Below are positions 19,597-28,780 of a stretch of 64,000 nt of DNA, one piece after another (within the stretch, counting starts at the first letter, position 1; every line of letters begins with the position of its first letter). Source of the DNA: Nostoc mirabile CHAB5784 (lineage in GTDB: Bacteria > Cyanobacteriota > Cyanobacteriia > Cyanobacteriales > Nostocaceae). A program made the translations under genes and the position numbers. The stretch lies in contig NZ_JAIVFS010000003.1 of the NCBI RefSeq assembly GCF_020829645.1, positions 124,001-188,000 on the forward strand, read 5' to 3'. The notes under the pieces were generated by a model. It did no database searches, had not been told where the DNA came from, and was given only the letters and a program-made list of their open reading frames with translations.

Positions 19597-21312
19597 TTAA
19601 AACAAAAAGTACCTCTGTGCCATTGGTAAAACTGTTGCAGGTTCACAAATCAGCAACTCACCATCTGCCCTAACTTGGTATGTTTCTGGATCTACTTCAA
19701 TGTAGGGTAGTGCATCATTCAGCTTCATATCTTGCTTACTCAATTGGCGTGTCCCAGAAATTGCAACTGCTGCTTTTTGTAAACCTAGCTGGCTGGGAAT
19801 TTCTTTCTCTAAAGCTGCTTGGGAAACAAAAGTTAATGATGTGGCATGACGCGCCCCTGCAAAACTACCAAACATCGGTCGCATATACACTGGTTGCGGT
19901 GTGGGAATACTGGCGTTAGCATCGCCCATTTGCGACCATGCAATCATTCCGCCTTTAATGACTATCTCTGGTTTCACGCCAAAAAATGCAGGACGCCACA
20001 AACATAAATCTGCTAATTTTCCCTCTTCTACTGAACCCACATATTCAGCAATTCCATGAGCGATCGCTGGGTTAATAGTATACTTAGCAACATATCTTTT
20101 TGCACGAAAATTATCTGCTTTTTGCTCTGTACCCTGTGGATTAAGAGTTCCCCGTTGCACCTTCATTTTGTGAGATGTCTGCCAGGTGCGAATTATCACT
20201 TCGCCTACCCTTCCCATAGCCTGAGAATCGGAAGAAATCATGCTAAATGCGCCTAAGTCGTGCAAAATGTCTTCAGCAGCAATGGTTTCCCGACGGATGC
20301 GAGATTCGGCAAAAGCGACATCTTCGGCGATCGCTGGATCAAGATGATGACATACCATCAACATATCCAGGTGTTCATCTAAGGTGTTGAGGGTGTAAGG
20401 ACGTGTGGGATTGGTGGAAGAAGGCAGAACGTTGGCTTGGCTGCAAACTTTGATGATATCTGGTGCGTGTCCTCCGCCTGCGCCTTCGGTGTGGTAGGTG
20501 TGGATGGTACGATTCTTGAAAGCGGCGATCGTATCTTCAACAAATCCGGCTTCGTTCAGGGTATCAGTATGAATAGCTACTTGCACATCATATTCATCGG
20601 CAACGCTGAGGCAGGTATCAATTGTTGCGGGTGTGGTTCCCCAATCTTCATGCAGTTTTAACCCCATTGCACCGGCGGCTACTTGTTCTACAAGTCCTTG
20701 GGGTTGACTGGCGTTACCTTTACCCAAAAATCCTAAGTTGACGGGAAAAGCATCAGCAGCTTGCAGCATCCGGTAAATGTTCCAAGGGCCGGGGGTGCAG
20801 GTAGTGGCATTTGTACCTGTAGCTGGGCCAGTACCACCGCCGATCATTGTGGTAATCCCGGAAGCGATCGCCACTTCAATCTGTTGGGGACAAATAAAAT
20901 GAATATGGGCATCAATACCGCCAGCAGTGAGAATCATTCTTTCACCGGCTAAGGCTTCAGTTCCAGGGCCAATAATAATATCTACATTATTTTGAATATA
21001 AGGATTTCCGGCTTTACCAATTTTGAAAATTTTGCCATCTTTAATACCGATATCTGCTTTGACAATACCCCACCAATCGAGAATTAAGGCATTAGTAATT
21101 ACTAAATCTACAGCACCATCAGCGTTAGAAATAGGGGATTGTCCCATGCCATCTCGGATGACTTTACCGCCGCCAAATTTCACTTCATCGCCGTAGGTGG
21201 TGAAATCTTGTTCAACTTCAATAAATAATTCTGTGTCTGCAAGTCGGATGCGATCGCCTACTGTCGGCCCATAAGTTTCGGCGTAGGCGCGGCGATCCAT
21301 TCTGTAACTCAT
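19597..21312 (-). CDS. ureC: Urease subunit alpha
   Basis: 571 residues from ATG 21312 ([20 protein letters not shown]); 15 more codons upstream are in frame but not typical of the family. It is the catalytic subunit with the nickel centre: the His pair in [12 protein letters not shown], the carbamylated Lys in [30 protein letters not shown] and the flap MVCHHLD. Urease splits urea to ammonia and carbamate in the cytoplasm. It ends the ureDABC run. A 166-base gap separates it from ureB, so it may have its own promoter. ureE, F and G are not in the window. Confidence 0.97.
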   Translation of the reverse strand: MSYRMDRRAYAETYGPTVGDRIRLADTELFIEVEQDFTTYGDEVKFGGGKVIRDGMGQSPISNADGAVDLVITNALILDWWGIVKADIGIKDGKIFKIGKAGNPYIQNNVDIIIGPGTEALAGERMILTAGGIDAHIHFICPQQIEVAIASGITTMIGGGTGPATGTNATTCTPGPWNIYRMLQAADAFPVNLGFLGKGNASQPQGLVEQVAAGAMGLKLHEDWGTTPATIDTCLSVADEYDVQVAIHTDTLNEAGFVEDTIAAFKNRTIHTYHTEGAGGGHAPDIIKVCSQANVLPSSTNPTRPYTLNTLDEHLDMLMVCHHLDPAIAEDVAFAESRIRRETIAAEDILHDLGAFSMISSDSQAMGRVGEVIIRTWQTSHKMKVQRGTLNPQGTEQKADNFRAKRYVAKYTINPAIAHGIAEYVGSVEEGKLADLCLWRPAFFGVKPEIVIKGGMIAWSQMGDANASIPTPQPVYMRPMFGSFAGARHATSLTFVSQAALEKEIPSQLGLQKAAVAISGTRQLSKQDMKLNDALPYIEVDPETYQVRADGELLICEPATVLPMAQRYFLF

Positions 21313-21523
21313 AATGCTACTCCTGACAATGGTGTTGATTTTAATATTTTTCAGCAACCTTATAGAGATAAGGTGATAATTTTTTTCAAAGGGACTTCCA
21401 ACTAATAAAATGCTAAGTAGAATTATTCATCCAAAACATAAAATCTGATACTCCATTAGCCTATAGCCTCCGTCCGGTTGACTGGCGCTTGGTGAGCGGG
21501 ACTACTGGCTAGTGCGAAGATTT

Positions 21524-21829
21524 TTAGAGTTTTCCGTTAATTTTGGCGTTGAAGCCGTAGACTTGGCGAGTACCAACGAGGGGGATTAGAGTTATTTGTT
21601 TTTCGTCGCCTGGTTCAAAGCGGACTGCGGTTCCTGCGGGGATATCGAGACGCATTCCTCGCGCTTGTTCTCTGTCAAAATTTAAGGCGGTGTTAACTTC
21701 ATAAAAGTGATAATGGGAACCGACTTGGATGGGGCGATCGCCTGTATTTGAAACTTGTAATTTTATAGTTGGACGACCAACATTTAGTTCAATTTCACCT
21801 GCTGGTGTGATAATTTCCCCAGGAATCAT
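21524..21829 (-). CDS. ureB: Urease subunit beta
   Basis: 101 residues with the family signature: [16 protein letters not shown] at the start, [19 protein letters not shown], then [13 protein letters not shown] and [10 protein letters not shown] at the end. It is a structural subunit of the urease trimer of heterotrimers. Only 21 bases separate it from ureA. Confidence 0.97.
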   Translation of the reverse strand: MIPGEIITPAGEIELNVGRPTIKLQVSNTGDRPIQVGSHYHFYEVNTALNFDREQARGMRLDIPAGTAVRFEPGDEKQITLIPLVGTRQVYGFNAKINGKL

Positions 21830-21850
21830 AATAAATTCAAAATTCCAAAA

Positions 21851-22153
21851 TTAACGAATTGGATTATGTACTGTTACTAACTTTGTGCCATCAGGAAAAG
21901 TTGCTTCAACCTGCACTTCATGCACCATTTCAGGTATTCCTTCCATGACATCATTCCGCGTTAATAGAGTTGTACCATAACTCATCAATTCAGCTACAGT
22001 TTGCCCATCCCTTGCACCTTCTAAAATGGCAGCAGAAATATAAGCGATCGCTTCAGGATAATTCAGTTTCAAACCCCTTGCTTTACGTCTTTCTGCTAAT
22101 AAAGCAGCTGTAAAAATTAATAGCTTATCTTTTTCCTGCGGCGTAAGTTGCAT
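21851..22153 (-). CDS. ureA: Urease subunit gamma
   Basis: 100 residues, complete: [20 protein letters not shown], then [52 protein letters not shown]. It is the small structural urease subunit. It follows ureD by 39 bases in the same operon. Confidence 0.97.
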   Translation of the reverse strand: MQLTPQEKDKLLIFTAALLAERRKARGLKLNYPEAIAYISAAILEGARDGQTVAELMSYGTTLLTRNDVMEGIPEMVHEVQVEATFPDGTKLVTVHNPIR

Positions 22154-22192
22154 TCCTATCTCCTTTGCGTCCTTCGCGCCTTCGTGGTTCGT

Positions 22193-23032
22193 TTAAACCT
22201 GCCACACTCTTGGTATACAATTACTACGATTCAGAAAAGAAACTCGCAGTAGTTGCCAAATATCAATAAACCAGTTTCTCACCTCAGATGTAGAAGCACC
22301 GCGATATCGACACAATAATCCATGTTGTAACCGACTAACACCCGCTTCTCCTTCCCCATCCCATAAATTTCGCGTTTTTTCGACAATTTCTGCAGAAACT
22401 CCACTACTAACCCAAACTAGACAACCTACAATTGGTTTTCCAGCCAAGCCGTGGGGACTGTGGAAAATTTCTTCGCTACCCCGTAACCATTGCCGATCAA
22501 TCCATAAAGGAACACCTTGCTGCCAAATTTCCGTGTGCGATCGCCATTCTCCCTGCAAGAATTTCTCTCCTCTAGCACTGCGACCAAACCGGGTAATTTC
22601 CCAGCCTAAAAAGCTAGCCCCGGTTGCTAATTCTACCCGTAAATCTTGCCGATAAATCGCACCGTTAAATAAAATTGTCTCTTGCGGCAACCATTCTAAA
22701 CAAGCACCAGCATCAACTTGTATCTGGATGGTTTGCGTAGCTTGTAAGCCATTACTGCGATATATCTTGCTTGCAGCAGCTGTAGTGATTAAGGCTTGGG
22801 CTTGGGCTTGGAGGTGGATGTTAGAGGATAAGCGATCGCCTCCCACCACTCCCCCGGCTGTATGTAAAATTACGCTATGACAAACTTTTTCCCCTTCTGG
22901 GTAAAATGGGCGTTGTACCTTCAGGGGCGCTTGTTGGTGATTGTAAATTAATTGGGTTTTACCCTGGTGATCGGCATAGACTAAATTAAGTTTGCCATGC
23001 CAACCTTCTACTGTTTGTGAATTGCAGATCAT
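22193..23032 (-). CDS. ureD: Urease accessory protein UreD
   Basis: 279 residues. UreD is the scaffold to which UreF and UreG dock when nickel is loaded into apo-urease. WHGKLNLVYADHQGKTQLIY, then CHSVILHTAGGVVGGDRL, ITTAAASKIYRSNG and LEWLPQETILFNGA are typical. It heads the ureDABC run, and the region upstream (23033-23106) should hold the promoter; no clean NtcA site (GTA-N8-TAC) was found by eye. Its first 25-30 codons are duplicated as a relic at 26440-26550. Confidence 0.93.
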   Translation of the reverse strand: MICNSQTVEGWHGKLNLVYADHQGKTQLIYNHQQAPLKVQRPFYPEGEKVCHSVILHTAGGVVGGDRLSSNIHLQAQAQALITTAAASKIYRSNGLQATQTIQIQVDAGACLEWLPQETILFNGAIYRQDLRVELATGASFLGWEITRFGRSARGEKFLQGEWRSHTEIWQQGVPLWIDRQWLRGSEEIFHSPHGLAGKPIVGCLVWVSSGVSAEIVEKTRNLWDGEGEAGVSRLQHGLLCRYRGASTSEVRNWFIDIWQLLRVSFLNRSNCIPRVWQV

Positions 23033-23106
23033 TTATAAATTCATGATTAAACTTCAGATATCTCATATTTATTTAATGCATTCTTTGGTGCGTTACCTGC
23101 AATTTA

Positions 23107-24399
23107 TCATGATTTCTTCGCCAAGATTACATAATCATCTAATGTATAGTTTGACTGATGCTTTTGACTAAAATACTGTTGCAGTATTGGACTCATATAC
23201 AGTTTTTTTGGTAATTTGTCTTGAGCAAACTTAGCAAATTCAGCACCGGGCAAAGATGTTCTTGAACCTGTTGAGGTTAAATATCTATACCAGACTAACT
23301 CTAATCCAAGTTCTGCCATAAATTTATCCACTACGTTTTTTTCTTGCTCTTGGTTTTCAACTTGGTGAACATCGTAAATTTTGAATAATTTCTTATCTTG
23401 CACAATTAGCAGAACATAACCTGAATTTTTTAAGCTAGTGGCAAATATTTGCTTGTAAGTATTATTAGCTTCAATCCTCTTGGCTTTATCTAAAAAGAAG
23501 CAGTGGGAAATTACGATAAAGTCGAAAAAATCTTTGGGTAGATTATTCGATTGAGTTTTCCAAGTAAAAATATCAGTAGTAACAAAGCGGAAATAAGCAT
23601 TCACTGGGGTTAGACGCGACTCTATATATCGTCGCCAAAACTGAAGTCCACGAAACTGGAAGGCATCTTGTTTTTCTAAAGAGTAGTAGGATATGTGTAT
23701 TTGCGGGATATGAAAAAAACCGCTACTACTTTGGAGAAATAAAGCTAAACCATAAGCAACTGTTCCTGGGCCTGCTGCAATATCAAGGATATTAACCTTA
23801 CTTGGGAGTAAAGCATCCTGGTAAATCAGAAACCAAGCTAAATATATACAATATACATTTTCTAAAAAATACTTCATAAAATAGACATGAGGAGTTAGAC
23901 TAAAACGATAGTCTGGGTCTTGTCCAATTTTTAAGTTATTAATATCTTCAAGAGCGTCTTCTAACTTAATAAATAACTGTTTGTCAGGAATCCTACTAAA
24001 TTCTTCTTTAAGATATTCAACTAAACTTGATTCAAAATCATCAAATATACGTTCATCAATACCAGTAGATTGCAATTTATATTCATCGTGGTGTATTAAA
24101 TTAAAAATTTTATAGATATATTTAACAAACTCCTCATCTGGCATTAATATAAGATTAGGTTTTTGCTGTGATACTTCTGTTAGTTGTTTAGTTAAAGTTT
24201 CCGTTTGTCGTTTGTATTCTTGGGAATAACGTTCAAGTTGAAGTTTATCCCTAAATAATTTTTCTAACCATGAGAATCTTGCACCTGACTTTTGAATCTC
24301 TTGTAATAGTTGGGCTGCACGTCGGATATCCCCGCGTCTTAAAGATAATTTTAACTGCTGACTTCGCCACCAATTTACGATAGGATTATTCATAACCAA
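23107..24399 (-). CDS. Methyltransferase-like protein paired with a radical SAM enzyme
   Basis: 430 residues. After an N-terminal helical part (residues 1-170, with a coiled coil near 45-80) comes a Rossmann-type SAM-binding region with LPSKVNILDIAAGPGTVAYG near 208-222 and a DFIVISHCFF motif 4 region near 295. The frame starts 14 bases inside the end of the radical SAM gene, so the two are translationally coupled and probably work in one pathway. I do not recognise the exact family. RNA, protein or small-molecule substrates are all possible. Confidence 0.6.
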   Translation of the reverse strand: MVMNNPIVNWWRSQQLKLSLRRGDIRRAAQLLQEIQKSGARFSWLEKLFRDKLQLERYSQEYKRQTETLTKQLTEVSQQKPNLILMPDEEFVKYIYKIFNLIHHDEYKLQSTGIDERIFDDFESSLVEYLKEEFSRIPDKQLFIKLEDALEDINNLKIGQDPDYRFSLTPHVYFMKYFLENVYCIYLAWFLIYQDALLPSKVNILDIAAGPGTVAYGLALFLQSSSGFFHIPQIHISYYSLEKQDAFQFRGLQFWRRYIESRLTPVNAYFRFVTTDIFTWKTQSNNLPKDFFDFIVISHCFFLDKAKRIEANNTYKQIFATSLKNSGYVLLIVQDKKLFKIYDVHQVENQEQEKNVVDKFMAELGLELVWYRYLTSTGSRTSLPGAEFAKFAQDKLPKKLYMSPILQQYFSQKHQSNYTLDDYVILAKKS

Positions 24400-25324
24400 A
24401 TCCCTCTTTACCTTCCATAATTTCTACACCTGGAAGCCGAGAACTTAACTTTTCCTTAAATTTCATATAGTTTAGTTTCTCATTGTCATACCACCAAGCG
24501 TATTTTTGCTTAATTTCTTCAGCTTCTTGGCGAGTTGATGCTATAATAGAACGACTATGGCTAGCATGAAAAGCTTGAATTACAACCCTATCTGCGATGG
24601 CTAATTTGTCAATAAAAGCAGCTTCATCAGTTGGTAAAGTAGGAAGTAGAGGGGTAATAGTGATAGATATTTTAGGAACAAAACCTTTATAATAATCAAT
24701 ATTTTGTTTAATTTTAGTGATAGCATTTAGTCTGGCTTTAATACTGGGCGATCGCGGTTCAAAATCTTTTCTCACTAATTCACTCCCAGTAGGGATGCTC
24801 ATATTAATTCGCAATCGCTTAAATCGTTGTAAATAATCAATATCTCTAGTAATAATTGGGCTACGAGTTTGAATCACCAAAGTTGGAGTTGGATAACCGT
24901 CAATACTCACATCAAGCATTACATCCAATAACCGACGAGTCAGTTGATGTTTAGACTCAAGTGGTTGATAAGGATCAGTAACGCTACTCATATATATACT
25001 AGGAGGAATCTGAGGATTTTTTTCATACCATTTTTTTAATTCTTTCGCTAAAATTTCAGCAGAATTTTCCTTAAAAATTACCCATTTTCCCCAATCTTGG
25101 CGCATTTGAGCATTAGGGGTAAATGCAGCAGCATAGCAATAACTACAACCGTATTGACATCCCCTGTAAGGATTTAGAGTAAAATCATAATTACCAATAA
25201 ATCCGGTAGCTTTTGTTAAGAGTGATTTCGCATTTTGTGCATAAACATTAACATCTCCAAATTTTTCTTTGACTAACTTGGTAGGAATGCATTCGCAATA
25301 ACCTTCATATTTTGGTTGTGCCAT
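24386..25324 (-). CDS. Radical SAM protein of the spore photoproduct lyase-like group
   Basis: 312 residues. The [4Fe-4S] motif is CQYGCSYCY (C-x3-C-x2-C) in NPYRGCQYGCSYCYAAAF, typical of the SPL-like radical SAM group found outside spore formers. SSVTDPYQPLE, TRSPIITRDIDYL and ISITPLLP-type strands of the barrel follow. The DNA-repair lyase of spore formers is a distant relative and this protein should not be assumed to repair DNA. It overlaps the downstream methyltransferase-like gene by 14 bases. Confidence 0.85.
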   Translation of the reverse strand: MAQPKYEGYCECIPTKLVKEKFGDVNVYAQNAKSLLTKATGFIGNYDFTLNPYRGCQYGCSYCYAAAFTPNAQMRQDWGKWVIFKENSAEILAKELKKWYEKNPQIPPSIYMSSVTDPYQPLESKHQLTRRLLDVMLDVSIDGYPTPTLVIQTRSPIITRDIDYLQRFKRLRINMSIPTGSELVRKDFEPRSPSIKARLNAITKIKQNIDYYKGFVPKISITITPLLPTLPTDEAAFIDKLAIADRVVIQAFHASHSRSIIASTRQEAEEIKQKYAWWYDNEKLNYMKFKEKLSSRLPGVEIMEGKEGFGYE

Positions 25325-25390
25325 GTGAATCCCGATATTTATTGAGAGTGAATTAACGCACCCTACTTCCTATGATTCCCATTTTTATTT

Positions 25391-26170
25391 TTAAATTACT
25401 TCACCAAGGTGTACGCTAGTGCGATAGACCATATAGACAAAACCACTCTCATCACGAAAGCGCTGATATAATTCTTGAAACCTATCAATAAGCTGTTCAT
25501 ATCCCAAGCCTTCACGCGGGAGGTAAGAAACACTCATTGCTCGTCCAATCAGTCCAGTTAAATCTAACTGTTGTCTATAAGTAAAATTATATTCGTGGAT
25601 GTTAATAAAATGGGGAGTTACTAACAGTGGCTCTACCGACTGCATTCGAGATTCTGCTGGGTGATTATTAGATGCTTCGCGGACTATTCGACTATATTCT
25701 GTGGTTAATGCATCTTCTTGATCGCGATTATTCCACACCACAGCCAAGCGTGCTGATGGTTTTAAAATGCGGTGAAATTCCAATAAAGTTGGTTCGGGAT
25801 TGAACCAGTGGAAAGCTTGAAAACAAGTAACTAAATCAACTGAATTATCAGGTAGTTGAGTAAATTCTGCTGTTCCATCACGAAACTCTATCAAAGGATG
25901 TGGTTGGGCAGCTTCTCGCATCGCCGCGTTTGGTTCTATGGCGATGACATTAACCTCCCGTTCAGCTAACAGTCTTGAAGCAATTCCTGTACCTGCACCA
26001 ATATCTGCTGCTACGAGTTGTGAATTTTCATCTAATCCTTCCAAGATAATATCAATTGCATCTGCGGGGTAGCTTGGTCGATATTTTACATAATCCTCTG
26101 CTCTGTCAGAAAATCGATTGAGTGGGTTTAAGGTATGTAAGGGGGTTGTTTCAGGATTAATTTGGCTCAT
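25391..26170 (-). CDS. Class I SAM-dependent methyltransferase
   Basis: 259 residues from ATG 26170 (MSQINPETTPLHTLNPLNRF), in the UbiE/COQ5-like superfamily. Motif I is VAADIGAGTGIASRLL, followed by VIAIEPNAAMREAA and the DLVTCFQAFHWFNPE motif. The frame stays open 32 codons further up, but that extra part is encoded by a dispersed repeat (26193-26224), so the shorter start is chosen. The substrate is unknown. It lies 67 bases upstream of the radical SAM gene on the same strand and may belong to the same unit. Confidence 0.85.
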   Translation of the reverse strand: MSQINPETTPLHTLNPLNRFSDRAEDYVKYRPSYPADAIDIILEGLDENSQLVAADIGAGTGIASRLLAEREVNVIAIEPNAAMREAAQPHPLIEFRDGTAEFTQLPDNSVDLVTCFQAFHWFNPEPTLLEFHRILKPSARLAVVWNNRDQEDALTTEYSRIVREASNNHPAESRMQSVEPLLVTPHFINIHEYNFTYRQQLDLTGLIGRAMSVSYLPREGLGYEQLIDRFQELYQRFRDESGFVYMVYRTSVHLGEVI

Positions 26171-26192
26171 CGGTTTTGATGTAAAAGTGGAA

Positions 26193-26224
26193 GTGCGTAG
26201 GCGTAGCCCGTCGTAGACATCGCT
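26193..26224. repeat. Dispersed 32-base repeat, second copy
   Basis: Identical by eye to 5657-5688 inside the caspase-like gene. Here it lies just upstream of the methyltransferase start; its translation (VYDGLRLRT) in the upstream open frame is an accident of the repeat. Confidence 0.85.
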
Positions 26225-26288
26225 GTTGTTCAGAAAAGCGATATCATAACAATTAAACCGCTCCAAACACTAACATCTACATACAATA

Positions 26289-26471
26289 ATGGAAAGATTG
26301 CTAAACATCCACATTGAAAAACTACCAGAAGGCGTTTATTTAGCAACATCTGATGAACTTCAAGGTTTAGTAGCTCAAGGACGGACTATTGCTGAAACTT
26401 TAGAAATTGCTCGTGATGTAGCGATTAAATTAATGGAAGTACAGTATGGTAATTGTAAATTACCTGGGTGA
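26289..26471 (+). CDS. DUF1902/HicB-like small protein, probably with a substituted C-terminus
   Basis: 60 residues: LLNIHIEKLPEGVYLATSDE, then LQGLVAQGRTIAETLEIARD, matching the HicB/DUF1902 fold found in antitoxins. Full-length relatives usually run some 10-15 residues longer. The last codons (about NCKLPG) are read from the antisense strand of the ureD relic, so the native end was probably lost. No HicA-like toxin gene is adjacent. Confidence 0.6.
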   Translation: MERLLNIHIEKLPEGVYLATSDELQGLVAQGRTIAETLEIARDVAIKLMEVQYGNCKLPG

Positions 26472-26550
26472 AATTTTGGCGATCAGCAGACACTAAGTTA
26501 AGTTTGCCATGCCAACTAATAGAATTTTCTGATTCTAGCTGAACGCTCAT
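26440..26550 (-). pseudogene. Relic of the ureD 5' end
   Basis: Reading from ATG 26550 on the minus strand gives MSVQLESENSISWHGKLNLV, then SADRQNFTQVIYNY, against WHGKLNLVYADHQGKTQLIY in the intact ureD at 23032. About 30-35 codons are recognisable before a stop near 26440. The ATG overlaps the stop of the helicase gene (ATGA). It is a second, broken ureD start in the same orientation as the real one. Confidence 0.85.
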
Positions 26551-28523
26551 GCTTGTTTAACTGTAAAATTTCCACTGTACTGCAATTGTTGAAGTAACTT
26601 GGAGTTTCCAGAACCAAAAATGTATAGTACATCTTGGGCACGAGTCATAGCAACATAGAGTCTTCTACAAGTCAAAACATCACTTTCAGAACGTGGAGGT
26701 ATACTAAAATCCCAGTCTTGAACCCAGAGTATTAAAACGACTTTAAATTCTAAACCCAACGCCCCAAGCGTATTAATAATTTTAATACCAGAATTTTTAA
26801 TATTATATTTTTTCTCAGACTCTCTATTTTCACTAACCCAATCTGTTTCAATTCCTAAATTTTGCAATTTTTTAATTAGAGATTTTAATAATACCTTTTT
26901 TTGGTCATCTGCCATTCTATATAAAATAGCAATATCATTTAGTGCATAACCTAGTCTTGCTAAATCTTTAACTTCATTAATGACAGATTCTACTTCATAA
27001 ATTTCTGATGTTTCAATATGTAGAATTGGATTTACACCACGACGTACAGCGTCTGTAGGCTTAACAATATCGAATGTTAAATTTTCTTCATCAATAACGT
27101 TACTAAATAAACTCCAGCCTGCTGCTAATATTTCCTGAGTATTTCTATAGTTTTTGTCAAGTTTTAATTTTTTGTTACTTGTCCGTCCAACTGCTTTGAC
27201 TCCCACAGAATTCCAAGTAAAATTATTACGTTTATAAACGGATTGACGACCATCTGCCACAATCATGAGATTGCCATGTTCTGGGTCTTTTAACGCAGCT
27301 ACACAACATTTAAACCACATAGGATCAAATGTTTGTCCTTCATCAACTAAAACTGCATCATATTTATGTTTTATCGGAGTATTTTCAAGTTGCTTTAGTA
27401 GTATTTCACCTAAAATCCCATCATAATATTCTGTAGTAAAACCTGAAGGTGCTGGGATTTTTTTTATAAGCGAACTTACCCAAGCATAAAATGTAAACAC
27501 CTCTATTTTGCTAGTGGAATTGTACTGATTTGAATATTCATATATTAAAGACTTGAGATAAGCAGCAAGACTTCTGTTGAAACAAAGAATTAAAACTTTT
27601 TGATGAAGATTTTGTTTAACTAGCAATTTAGCATGAGATAAAAGTATTAAAGTTTTTCCTGAGCCGGCTACACCATAAATTATTCTATGTCCATCACCAA
27701 TTGATCTAACTATGCATTCTTGACGATGATCTAACGTTTTAAATACATAACTTTCATTTTTTAATTCAATGCCATTAGGAACACTGTGGAGAGATGCTGG
27801 TACAAATTTAATAGCTATTTCTGGAAAAATAATAGCTTTTATAGTGTCAATCTGCTCATGGGTAAGACGAGGTAAAGTAAAAGTATTAGTAAATATTTTT
27901 ATTAATCTATTTACTAATTCATCACTACTAATACTCTGATTATAAAATAATTCATGACGGTATATAATTTGTGATAGAGATAATAATTTATCAATATTTT
28001 TTTCTTGCGCTTGCTCTGCGGTAATATTAGAAAAAAATAGGCCATAGTTACAAGGGAATGCTAATTTCTGTTGATTATCTCCATTAAGGTGAGTGAGTAT
28101 GTGATATTTTTGTAATTTCACTAATAATTGATCTATCAACTCTTGAAATAGATTTGTCCATACTGAGAAAGTATCCTGTTCCTCATTTATCTCTATAGAA
28201 CGCTTACGGGTTCGTCTTCCCGGAATATATAGATATGACGGAGAATTTTTTAATTCTATTTTTTTATTTTTTTCTGGATAATTAAATAATTTAATTTTGT
28301 TAATATCAGTACCGTTAATTTGCGATGGATACCAAGTAATAACTTGAATTATCAATAGTCCAAAATTAGGTGCAATAATCAGGAAATCAATATAATTACT
28401 TTCAACGACTTGCTTATACCAAACTAAAAAGTCATCTGGCAATTTTTCACGAAGTATTCTATATAAAATTTGTTCGCCTTGACTAGCAGATGATGATATA
28501 GATTCGGGAACCATTAAAGCCAT
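26547..28523 (-). CDS. NERD-like/UvrD-family helicase
   Basis: 658 residues. The N-terminal part (about 15-65) resembles a NERD nuclease domain (NYIDFLIIAPNFGLLI), but the usual E-x-K is Q60-V-I62, so the nuclease is probably inactive. A superfamily 1 helicase follows: Walker A GVAGSGKT at 284-291, VLVDEGQTFDPMW (motif II), DKNYRNTQEIL, and LEFKVVLI and RRLYVAMTRAQDVLYI near the end. It would translocate on single-stranded DNA. AT-rich with few gcgatcgc sites, unlike the neighbouring core genes, which suggests a transferred origin. Only three bases separate it from the upstream Rpn tail gene. Confidence 0.8.
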   Translation of the reverse strand: MALMVPESISSSASQGEQILYRILREKLPDDFLVWYKQVVESNYIDFLIIAPNFGLLIIQVITWYPSQINGTDINKIKLFNYPEKNKKIELKNSPSYLYIPGRRTRKRSIEINEEQDTFSVWTNLFQELIDQLLVKLQKYHILTHLNGDNQQKLAFPCNYGLFFSNITAEQAQEKNIDKLLSLSQIIYRHELFYNQSISSDELVNRLIKIFTNTFTLPRLTHEQIDTIKAIIFPEIAIKFVPASLHSVPNGIELKNESYVFKTLDHRQECIVRSIGDGHRIIYGVAGSGKTLILLSHAKLLVKQNLHQKVLILCFNRSLAAYLKSLIYEYSNQYNSTSKIEVFTFYAWVSSLIKKIPAPSGFTTEYYDGILGEILLKQLENTPIKHKYDAVLVDEGQTFDPMWFKCCVAALKDPEHGNLMIVADGRQSVYKRNNFTWNSVGVKAVGRTSNKKLKLDKNYRNTQEILAAGWSLFSNVIDEENLTFDIVKPTDAVRRGVNPILHIETSEIYEVESVINEVKDLARLGYALNDIAILYRMADDQKKVLLKSLIKKLQNLGIETDWVSENRESEKKYNIKNSGIKIINTLGALGLEFKVVLILWVQDWDFSIPPRSESDVLTCRRLYVAMTRAQDVLYIFGSGNSKLLQQLQYSGNFTVKQA

Positions 28524-28526
28524 AGT

Positions 28527-28760
28527 TTAATACCTATCTTGTTTTTCTTCTTTCTGCTGCTCTAACCAAGCTACCAAATCAGCAATTTTGGAAAAATCTA
28601 ACAACGCGTCTCCCAACTCTTCTAAATGTTCAGCAGATAAATTCCGAACCTGCTCAACTAATGATTCATCAATATCACCAAAACGCCGTCTAAGTAGACG
28701 AATAATCAATCTAAAAGCTTCTTTTTGAACGATATCTTGATAAATTACAGACTCTTTCAT
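28527..28760 (-). CDS. Standalone Rpn C-terminal domain (tandem duplicate)
   Basis: 77 residues from ATG 28760 (MKESVIYQDIVQKEAFRLII); a GTG at 28808 would add 16. It repeats the last 72 residues of the preceding gene at roughly 85-90%, including RRFGDID.SLVEQVRNLSAE and LDFS.IADLVAWLEQQ. The duplicated unit begins upstream of the ATG, where the strong ribosome site of the parent (GGGAGG) has become AGAAAG. It lacks the nuclease core. It may be a neutral duplication or a free inhibitory domain. Confidence 0.7.
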   Translation of the reverse strand: MKESVIYQDIVQKEAFRLIIRLLRRRFGDIDESLVEQVRNLSAEHLEELGDALLDFSKIADLVAWLEQQKEEKQDRY

Positions 28761-28780
28761 AGTATCTTTCTGCAAAAATT

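Noticed and set aside
26171..26266. 32-residue N-terminal extension of the methyltransferase
   Set aside because: Much of it is the translation of the 32-base dispersed repeat; MSQINPE is the likely start.
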